DNA from: Alysiella sp.
GTDB lineage: Bacteria > Pseudomonadota > Gammaproteobacteria > Burkholderiales > Neisseriaceae
Assembly (NCBI RefSeq): GCF_030525755.1
Contig: NZ_JAUNEC010000040.1
Coordinates: 1 to 16,891 of the forward strand
Direction: 5' to 3'
Length of the DNA stretch: 16,891 bases
In this document: piece by piece, positions 1-3,818 of the stretch
How the letters are laid out: every line of letters starts with the position of its first letter
Numbering within the stretch: position 1 is the first letter of the stretch
Program-made: the position numbers and the translations under genes
Notes under the pieces: generated by a model
The model's database searches: none
The model's input: only the letters and a program-made list of their open reading frames with translations
Told to the model about the DNA's origin: nothing

Positions 1-1
1 C

Positions 2-55
2 GCCGCTGCATGGGTTAAAGTGATGAACGCTGACCGCTATGATTTGAAACGCTAA
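2..55 (+). CDS. katG: Catalase-peroxidase, C-terminal fragment (left edge)
   Basis: Only the last 17 codons are in the window; the reading frame enters from the left edge and stops at TAA 53-55. The visible tail reads AAAWVKVMNADRYDLKR. The pattern AAW-KVMN-DR-DL matches the conserved end of bifunctional catalase-peroxidases, haem enzymes that destroy hydrogen peroxide in the cytoplasm. An intrinsic terminator begins 20 bases downstream, so this is the end of the transcription unit. It is most likely a host gene flanking the prophage or island. The identification rests on a very short stretch and on remembered KatG C-termini, so it is probable rather than certain. Confidence 0.7.
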   Translation, partial: AAAWVKVMNADRYDLKR

Positions 56-75
56 TCGTTAAATCGCTGAAATAG

Positions 76-120
76 AAGCTGCCTGAAAAAGGGAATATTC
101 CACTTTTTGGGCAGCTTTTT
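76..120 (+). terminator. Intrinsic terminator after katG
   Basis: AAGCTGCC (76-83) pairs with GGCAGCTT (110-117) and AAAAAG (86-91) with CTTTTT (103-108). The 11-base loop is followed by a T tract at 116-120. The left arm AAGCTGCCTGAA is one base from an uptake sequence, the common Neisseriaceae arrangement of an uptake sequence built into a terminator. Confidence 0.85.
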
Positions 121-172
121 CACATCAAACTCTTGTATCATAGATTCAATTTAAACAGGATACTCCCTAGGG

Positions 173-181
173 TGCTATAAA
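173..181 (+). promoter_or_regulatory. Possible extended -10 promoter element
   Basis: TGCTATAAA is an extended -10 (TGn followed by a TATAAT-like box). I see no convincing -35 at 16-18 bases upstream. It would drive transcription rightward through the palindrome at 207-236 toward the gene at 437. Weak support. Confidence 0.25.
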
Positions 182-206
182 ATCGCGCTCGCTTTGTCAT
201 AATTTA

Positions 207-236
207 GCACATTTTTTGTCATGACAAAAAAAATGC
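207..236. repeat. 30-bp palindrome centred on GTCATGAC
   Basis: Positions 212-231 form a perfect 20-bp palindrome (six T, GTCATGAC, six A). It extends to GCA/TGC arms at 207-236 with two mismatched positions. The half-site TTTGTCAT recurs at 193-200 and again at 273-280. It could be an operator, or a hairpin in RNA. It lies between katG and the first small gene. Confidence 0.6.
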
Positions 237-248
237 AAAATTGAAAAC

Positions 249-273
249 AAACCCATGCTTTTTGCATGGGTTT
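249..273. terminator. Perfect 10-bp hairpin, terminator-like
   Basis: AAACCCATGC (249-258), a TTTTT loop and GCATGGGTTT (264-273) form a perfect stem. It is followed by only one further T before GTC, so termination on the plus strand would be modest. It lies 28 bases before the first leader repeat and could insulate that element from upstream transcription. Confidence 0.4.
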
Positions 274-301
274 TGTCATTTCACAAATAGCACTATTGTT
301 G

Positions 302-343
302 CTTGGCTCTTTGCATTAAGTACGACAATATCGTCCTATCAAA
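302..343 (+). repeat. Conserved leader element, copy 1
   Basis: This 42-bp stretch is about 83% identical (35 of 42) to 726-767. The shared blocks are CTTGGCTCTT, GCA, AAGTACG, CAATATCG and TATCAAA. Each copy lies upstream of a small plus-strand gene: this one is 135 bp before the ATG at 437, the other 65 bp before the ATG at 791. Substitutions between copies are not biased to third codon positions, and neither copy lies in a credible gene. A DNA or RNA regulatory element fits better than coding sequence. I do not recognise the element. Confidence 0.6.
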
Positions 344-436
344 AACAAAACAGGAGACAAAACAGAAACTTATTTTTGAAACGCCATTTAAATTTTTATC
401 TTCCATTTTTTATTGATTTTTTAAGAAAGAAACACC

Positions 437-634
437 ATGAAACATTTGAACGTAAACCCAGAAACCATTACCAACGCCCTGCAAGATTGTTTGAACGAAA
501 CCAACAAATTGATGAACGGCAACAATGTGCAGGCATTTGTTCAGGATATTCAAAACCGCATGAATATGGGCGAAGATGTTGATTTCGCAACCGTTATCGC
601 GCAGACGGTTTGGGATTGGCGTGAACGCAATTAA
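437..634 (+). CDS. Small protein of unknown function, 65 aa
   Basis: This is a 65-residue soluble, acidic protein with no signal peptide or membrane segment. It is preceded by an AAGAAAGA purine run 7-14 bases before the ATG and followed by a strong terminator at 659-706, so it is a monocistronic unit. The sequence looks fully helical, and the C-terminal part reads DFATVIAQTVWDWRERN. That end resembles the C-terminal region of the next gene product (DLEQAIAQTADTWIEQ), and both genes share a leader element upstream, so the two may be distant paralogues. A longer frame from 241 overlaps it, but it begins in the hairpin at 249-273, has no ribosome binding site and is unlikely to be real. I do not recognise the family. 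A host-island or phage accessory gene is equally possible. Confidence 0.7.
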   Translation: MKHLNVNPETITNALQDCLNETNKLMNGNNVQAFVQDIQNRMNMGEDVDFATVIAQTVWDWRERN

Positions 635-658
635 GGTTTCATCCTGAACAAGTCATCA

Positions 659-706
659 ACAAGCATTTAAAATAGTTTAATATTTTAAGTGCTTGTTTTA
701 TTTTTA
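659..706 (+). terminator. Intrinsic terminator of the 65-aa gene
   Basis: ACAAGCA (659-665) pairs with TGCTTGT (690-696) and TAAAATA (668-674) with TATTTTA (681-687), with a 6-base loop. A TTTTATTTTT run follows from 697. It separates the two small genes. Confidence 0.85.
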
Positions 707-725
707 TTTAAATCTAAAATAAAGA

Positions 726-767
726 CTTGGCTCTTGGCAAGAAGTACGGCAATATCGCTTTATCAAA
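726..767 (+). repeat. Conserved leader element, copy 2
   Basis: Second copy of the element at 302-343, beginning 20 bases after the preceding terminator. The order is therefore terminator, leader element, gene, terminator. The copy ends 11 bases before the AAGGA ribosome binding site of the gene at 791, so it must lie in that gene's promoter or 5' untranslated region. Confidence 0.6.
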
Positions 768-790
768 TGACAAAACACAAGGAAATCATC

Positions 791-1195
791 ATGATATACA
801 GCCAAAATTTAGAACACAGCTTTTACAGCCTCATGCTTGCAGCCAGCCTGAAAGAAACCAACGGCAACCAACGCAAAGCCCAAAAACAAGCCCATCGTTT
901 GTTTACCTATGCCATCAAGCAAATCGCAGACGTTTTAAGTCATTCAGGATGCGTACAATTTCATTTACACCGACATATTGGCTTTTTTCTTGACAGTTCA
1001 GATGGTTATGCATTTGGGCAAGATGTTTTGGCTGTGTACCACGAAACCCAAGATTTAGAACAAGCCATCGCCCAAACAGCAGATACTTGGATTGAACAAG
1101 AATACAATTATTATGAATATTTAGAAGAATATCAACGCACTAAACAACCCAGCACACGACCCTACTGGATTATGCTGCTGCATTTAGCCCAGTAA
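791..1195 (+). CDS. Protein of unknown function, 134 aa
   Basis: The start at 791 is favoured by an AAGGA ribosome binding site (779-783) 7 bases upstream; longer frames from 689 or 727 lack one. The product is soluble and mostly helical, with a basic middle (RKAQKQAHRLF, about residues 28-38) and a histidine-rich patch HLHRHIGFF near 60. An acidic, tyrosine-rich tail includes EYNYYEYLEEYQ (about 107-118). The segment DLEQAIAQTADTWIEQ resembles the C-terminus of the 65-aa protein upstream, and both genes carry the same leader element. A perfect terminator follows the stop by 8 bases. The family is not recognised. A small regulatory, immunity-type or phage accessory protein is possible, but nothing in the sequence decides it. 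Confidence 0.7.
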   Translation: MIYSQNLEHSFYSLMLAASLKETNGNQRKAQKQAHRLFTYAIKQIADVLSHSGCVQFHLHRHIGFFLDSSDGYAFGQDVLAVYHETQDLEQAIAQTADTWIEQEYNYYEYLEEYQRTKQPSTRPYWIMLLHLAQ

Positions 1196-1203
1196 AACAG
1201 ATT

Positions 1204-1244
1204 GCCGTTTCAAATCATTATGCTGTGATTTGAAACGGCTTTTT
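1204..1244 (+). terminator. Intrinsic terminator of the 134-aa gene
   Basis: A perfect 14-bp stem, GCCGTTTCAAATCA (1204-1217) with TGATTTGAAACGGC (1226-1239), has an 8-base loop and a TTTTT tract at 1240-1244. There is no T tract in the other direction, so it serves only the plus strand. Confidence 0.9.
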
Positions 1245-1248
1245 CACT

Positions 1249-1263
1249 TTCAGGCTGCCTGAA
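1249..1263. repeat. DNA uptake sequence, 15-bp symmetric form
   Basis: TTCAGGCTGCCTGAA reads AGGCTGCCTGAA on the plus strand and AGGCAGCCTGAA on the minus strand. It overlaps the end of the adenine methyltransferase gene, where it encodes the last residues FQAA and the TGA stop. Confidence 0.8.
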
Positions 1264-2092
1264 ATTTGTAAACCATATTGTCTTCGTATTGCGCCGTTTT
1301 GTTCATCACAACATTTACGCTAATTTTTTGATAATCTTTAAGATTTTGCCAACCTTCCGCTTTCTCATTCACAACAAAATCCAAATAATCAAGCAATTCG
1401 CTGCGTGTGGAACTAAAAAACACAAACGGCGGTCGCACCAAACGCATCAAGCGTAAAAATTCAACCATGCCAAAATAGCCAGCTTTGCGATACGAGCCTT
1501 GCGCGGTGCAAACGTATGGTGGGTCAAGAACAAGTAAAGCCTTTGAATTATCTTGAAATTTGGGCAATAATTCATGATACGATTTTGAAACCACTTCCAC
1601 ACCCTTCAGGTAGCCTGTTGCATCGGGATAATCGCTTAATCGCACGCAATTATAATAAGTGTGATTGTGAATTAAATCATGAAAATCAGTTGTTTGCCGA
1701 CCACTGAACAGCAACCAACTGGCCACGCAATCCAAATCAATGTAGCCACCAAAGGCTTGTAAGGCTGCCTGAACCGCCGTTTTGAGTGTGTCATTAAGTT
1801 TTTGATTGCGCGGATAATGTGCCAGCAAATCAGCAATAATGGTGCGTAATTTGTTGGTATCATTGATATTTTGCAAACGCTCTGAATAGCCATCAAAGTC
1901 ATTGTAAATCACGCGAGCTTTGGGCAAGACTTGTTTTGCGGTGTGGGCAAGTAAGCCACTACCGCCAAAGGCATCAACAATCGTCCAGCCTTCGCCGTCA
2001 TTTGGAATATGCTGTTTTAAAAGCGTTTTAAAGTGGTTCAAAAATCGGCGTTTTTGCCCCGTGAACGGCAGGGGTGCTTGGGTGTAATTCAT
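1250..2092 (-). CDS. DNA adenine methyltransferase, D12 class (phage orphan)
   Basis: This 280-aa enzyme is predicted to transfer a methyl group from S-adenosylmethionine to the N6 of adenine in a specific DNA site. The N-terminal PLPFTGQKRRF (8-18) is the motif X region of Dam/D12 enzymes. DAFGGSG (40-46) is motif I, which binds the cofactor, and LDPPY (189-193) is the catalytic motif IV. The order X-I-IV marks the alpha class. The start at 2092 is chosen because AAGGAA lies 6 bases upstream; a frame 12 codons longer (from 2128) would begin inside the GGTACGC repeats. No endonuclease gene is adjacent, so this is an orphan methylase, in phages usually protection against host restriction. It follows the cytosine methyltransferase by 64 bp. 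Its last residues, FQAA, are encoded by an uptake sequence. The recognition site cannot be read from the sequence. Confidence 0.92.
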   Translation of the reverse strand: MNYTQAPLPFTGQKRRFLNHFKTLLKQHIPNDGEGWTIVDAFGGSGLLAHTAKQVLPKARVIYNDFDGYSERLQNINDTNKLRTIIADLLAHYPRNQKLNDTLKTAVQAALQAFGGYIDLDCVASWLLFSGRQTTDFHDLIHNHTYYNCVRLSDYPDATGYLKGVEVVSKSYHELLPKFQDNSKALLVLDPPYVCTAQGSYRKAGYFGMVEFLRLMRLVRPPFVFFSSTRSELLDYLDFVVNEKAEGWQNLKDYQKISVNVVMNKTAQYEDNMVYKFQAA

Positions 2093-2119
2093 GCGTGTTC
2101 CTTCATGTTTCTTGAATGA

Positions 2120-2136
2120 GGTACGCATGGGTACGC
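2120..2136. promoter_or_regulatory. Paired GGTACGC repeats before the adenine methyltransferase
   Basis: GGTACGC at 2120-2126 and 2130-2136 are direct repeats with a 10-bp period (one helical turn). They lie between the stop of the cytosine methyltransferase and the start of the adenine methyltransferase, 28 bases before its ATG. Read in the transcript they are GCGUACC twice. A weak -10 candidate TAAAAT (minus strand, 2144 down to 2139) sits just upstream. The same arrangement occurs at 3074-3090. Confidence 0.6.
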
Positions 2137-2156
2137 TGATTTTAAGATGTTTGAAT

Positions 2157-3008
2157 TTAAAAAGTTTTAATCAGTTTTTCGGCAATCCATTGCGCGACTT
2201 GCGGTACAACGGCATTTCCAGCAGAGCGAGCTTCGACAGCGTCGGTTTGAGCCAATCCGCTGCGAAACCCGTCATCATCAATCTTTCGCTGCCGCTCAAC
2301 CATCTGATGCCGTCCGTTGGCAACAGCGATGATATTGCTGCCCGATAAATCAATGGTGGCTGCCCCGTATCCATCGCCGATGCCTGCCAATAAAGTACCT
2401 TGTGCATCCGCCCAGCACGAGCTCGGTTCAGTCTGGCCAGATACCCGTTCCATTGCGCCGGTGTCGTCCATAAACTCCAATGGGGGGTATTCGTGATGAC
2501 CTGCGACCAAGAATATGCGACGGCGTTTTTGGGGGATTCCGAAATAACGAGCGTCAAGCACGCGCCAAAATCCCACATACCCGCATTGGGCAAGCGTTTC
2601 AATGACTGTTTGTAGGTCTCTGCCATGGTTTGATGAGATGAGACCGACGACATTTTCCAATACCAGCCAGCGCGGCTTGAGGGTTTGGACGATGTGCATG
2701 GCATCAAAGAATAGACCTGTTCGCGGGCCTGAAAGTCCCGCTCTTTTGCCCATTGTTGAAACGTCCTGACAGGGGAAGCCGCCGACAATAACATCAACGG
2801 GTGTGAGTTTGGGCAAGCAGGTTCGCACATCGGTGTGTTGGCTTGCGTGGGGGAAGCGGTCGGCAAGCACCGCGCGGCAGATATCGTGGATTTCCACTTG
2901 CCATTTTGTGATGAAACCTGCGCGTTCAAAGCCGATGTCAAATCCACCAATGCCTGCGAAAAGTGAGCCGACTGTGGGCTTGGATTGAATGGGGGTTGGT
3001 GCATTCAT
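2157..3008 (-). CDS. C5-cytosine DNA methyltransferase (phage orphan)
   Basis: This 283-aa enzyme is predicted to methylate cytosine at C5 in a specific site. Motif I SLFAGIGGFDIGFERAGF (15-32) binds S-adenosylmethionine. Motif IV GGFPCQ (76-81) holds the catalytic Cys80, motif VI ENV is at 118-120, motif VIII QKRRR at 160-164 and motif X GNAVVP at 264-269. The enzyme is short for the family: the target recognition region (about 175-250) is small, and I cannot find a clear motif IX, as in some compact phage enzymes. The start is supported by GGAAAGGA just upstream. It lies downstream of com and is separated from it by paired GGTACGC repeats and a terminator-like hairpin. No cognate nuclease is visible, which suggests anti-restriction modification of phage DNA. 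Confidence 0.93.
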   Translation of the reverse strand: MNAPTPIQSKPTVGSLFAGIGGFDIGFERAGFITKWQVEIHDICRAVLADRFPHASQHTDVRTCLPKLTPVDVIVGGFPCQDVSTMGKRAGLSGPRTGLFFDAMHIVQTLKPRWLVLENVVGLISSNHGRDLQTVIETLAQCGYVGFWRVLDARYFGIPQKRRRIFLVAGHHEYPPLEFMDDTGAMERVSGQTEPSSCWADAQGTLLAGIGDGYGAATIDLSGSNIIAVANGRHQMVERQRKIDDDGFRSGLAQTDAVEARSAGNAVVPQVAQWIAEKLIKTF

Positions 3009-3020
3009 TGCGTCCTTTCC

Positions 3021-3064
3021 AAAAATAAAAACGGGCGTGTGCTTGTGATAAACACACGCACCGT
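3021..3064 (-). terminator. Terminator-like hairpin between com and the C5 methyltransferase
   Basis: On the minus strand, ACGG, a bulged T and GCGTGTG pair with CACACGC and CCGT across an 11-base loop: an 11-bp stem with one bulge. TTTTTATTTTT follows immediately. This is a canonical intrinsic terminator shape. The ribosome binding site of the cytosine methyltransferase comes directly after the T tract. It may simply end com mRNA, or act as a conditional attenuator in the methyltransferase leader. Confidence 0.8.
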
Positions 3065-3073
3065 TTGCTGTTG

Positions 3074-3090
3074 GGTACGCAAAGGTACGC
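3074..3090. promoter_or_regulatory. Paired GGTACGC repeats before the C5 methyltransferase
   Basis: GGTACGC at 3074-3080 and 3084-3090, again with a 10-bp period, lies between the com stop and the terminator-like hairpin. The spacer is AAA here and ATG at 2127-2129, while both repeats are intact, so the repeats look selected. It may be a DNA operator or, as GCGUACC twice in the transcript, an RNA site. Confidence 0.6.
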
Positions 3091-3108
3091 TGGGTTGAAA
3101 AATGGTTT

Positions 3109-3234
3109 TTAGGCAGCCTGAAATTGGTTTAACAATTTACATCTGCGACATTGAATCTCAATGCGATAAGTGCCGATTGCCGCACCAATTTTACGGCTAC
3201 AAGCCTTACAAAATAAGGGGTTTAATGCGTTCAT
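3109..3234 (-). CDS. com: Com-like zinc finger translational regulator, 41 aa
   Basis: The translation starts MNALNPLFCKACSRK and has the pattern C9-x2-C12 ... IEIQCRRCK with C29-x2-C32. This is the layout of phage Mu Com, in which CKxC and IEIxCxRCK flank a zinc site. Mu Com binds the mom mRNA leader and switches on translation of the Mom DNA-modification enzyme. Here the gene sits directly upstream of two DNA methyltransferases, the expected context for a Com that controls modification late in infection. It is shorter than Mu Com (about 62 aa) and ends soon after the finger; its last residues FQAA are encoded by the uptake sequence at 3111-3122. Only a weak GAG purine run precedes the ATG. 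The zinc pattern is seen; the Com role is inferred from family and context. Confidence 0.8.
   Translation of the reverse strand: MNALNPLFCKACSRKIGAAIGTYRIEIQCRRCKLLNQFQAA
3111..3122 (+). repeat. DNA uptake sequence inside the com 3' end
   Basis: AGGCAGCCTGAA on the plus strand. It supplies the com stop codon together with the terminal FQAA, exactly as in the adenine methyltransferase. Confidence 0.75.
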
Positions 3235-3237
3235 GTT

Positions 3238-3267
3238 TTGCGCTCTATGTGGATTTGATGATACAAT
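3238..3267 (+). promoter_or_regulatory. Predicted promoter of a small RNA, divergent from com
   Basis: TTGCGC (3238-3243), an 18-bp spacer and TACAAT (3262-3267) with the extended element TGA just before it. Transcription would start near 3274 and run away from com, into the structured segment that follows. Confidence 0.5.
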
Positions 3268-3273
3268 CCGCTC

Positions 3274-3368
3274 ACCTCGAGAGGTGGCGGCTTTCCGAAC
3301 GCAGGCTCAATCTGCTTTGGGGTGTGGTGGCGTAGTCTCAATACAAAACCACATCGCCGTCTTTTCTT
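3274..3368 (+). ncRNA. Candidate structured small RNA of about 95 nt
   Basis: Downstream of the predicted promoter the sequence can form three hairpins: CACC/GGTG (3273-3276 with 3283-3286), GCAG/CTGC (3301-3304 with 3312-3315) and GGTGTGGT/ACCACATC (3321-3328 with 3348-3355, one G-U). They are followed by GCCG and TTTTCTT, with a strong backup terminator at 3369-3399. A frame is open through it on the plus strand (VAAFRTQAQSALGCGGVVS and so on), but it has no ribosome binding site. The RNA would be antisense to the 5' leader of com if com is transcribed from further upstream. Short phage antisense RNAs such as C4 of P1 are a possible comparison, not established here. Confidence 0.4.
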
Positions 3369-3399
3369 AAAACGCCACGATTATATTGCGTGGCGTTTT
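3369..3399. terminator. Symmetric bidirectional terminator
   Basis: AAAACGCCACG (3369-3379) and CGTGGCGTTTT (3389-3399) form an 11-bp perfect stem with a 9-base loop and T-rich ends on both strands. It closes the tail operon on the minus strand and the candidate small RNA on the plus strand. Confidence 0.8.
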
Positions 3400-3479
3400 G
3401 CTTTGTGCATTGATGCGTTTCAGTACAAATTATGGAGCAATATCATCAATTAAAGTCATTGTGCCACAAAGCAACGTTT

Positions 3480-3536
3480 TCACGCTCTCACCATAGCACA
3501 ACTTGGTGCTTGCACGACCGATACATTAAAGCTCAT
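3480..3536 (-). CDS. Possible 18-aa peptide after the tail operon
   Basis: The frame MSFNVSVVQAPSCAMVRA starts 10 bases after the stop of the 77-aa tail protein. It has a strong AAAGGGG ribosome binding site 4 bases before the ATG. It may be a real microprotein, or the stump of a lost downstream tail gene whose start signals remain. The rest of 3235-3546 on this strand shows no other credible gene. Confidence 0.3.
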   Translation of the reverse strand: MSFNVSVVQAPSCAMVRA

Positions 3537-3546
3537 ATCGCCCCTT

Positions 3547-3780
3547 TCATACTTGCAATTCAATCACTTGCACATTGGGTGCGGTTTCCAAAATGCGCCG
3601 CGTGGTCATGTCGTAAAACACATTTTGCCCAACTTCGTAACCCACGCCTGTTAAGCGTATGGGCGCATTGCCGCTTGATGTGCGTGCTTCCCAAGTACCG
3701 TCCAAATTCTGCACAACCAGCTTGGCAACGCCGCGCCGTTCTTGATTAAAAATGGCTTGAAATTGCTGTAAAAAATTCAT
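3547..3780 (-). CDS. Small tail-associated protein, 77 aa
   Basis: The last full gene of the tail operon encodes a small beta-rich protein (GVAKLVVQNLDGTWEARTSSG at the core, ending APNVQVIELQV). It follows the tail-tip/hub gene by 38 bp. Small oligosaccharide-binding-fold proteins are often encoded next to hub proteins in tailed phages, but no specific family can be named here. The start is supported by the GGGAGAGGG purine run directly upstream. In many related phages a tail-fibre gene would follow; here the operon ends at a terminator about 150 bp further on. Confidence 0.75.
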   Translation of the reverse strand: MNFLQQFQAIFNQERRGVAKLVVQNLDGTWEARTSSGNAPIRLTGVGYEVGQNVFYDMTTRRILETAPNVQVIELQV

Positions 3781-3783
3781 GTT

Positions 3784-3815
3784 CCCTCTCCCTAGCCCTC
3801 TCCCACAGGAGAGGG
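3784..3815. repeat. CCCTCTCCC repeat and hairpin
   Basis: CCCTCTCCC occurs at 3784-3792 and 3796-3804. The second copy forms a hairpin with GGAGAGGG (3808-3815). On the minus strand the purine-rich copy also supplies the ribosome binding site of the 77-aa gene, so folding could limit its translation. Confidence 0.5.
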
Positions 3816-3818
3816 GAT

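Noticed and set aside
241..582. A 113-codon frame overlapping the 65-aa gene
   Set aside because: It begins in a hairpin with no ribosome binding site and passes through the leader element; the 437 start has better signals.
2171..3004. A 277-codon minus-strand frame overlapping the C5 methyltransferase
   Set aside because: It runs in another frame over the same DNA and lacks any motif, while the 2157-3008 frame has all key methyltransferase motifs.
3170..3370. A 66-codon plus-strand frame through the candidate small RNA
   Set aside because: No ribosome binding site; it is antisense to com at its start and overlaps the promoter and all three hairpins. An RNA explains the segment better, but a peptide is not fully excluded.
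3784..3815. CCCTCTCCC repeats as a CRISPR-like or mobile element
   Set aside because: Only two short copies plus a hairpin are present, without regular spacers or flanking genes.
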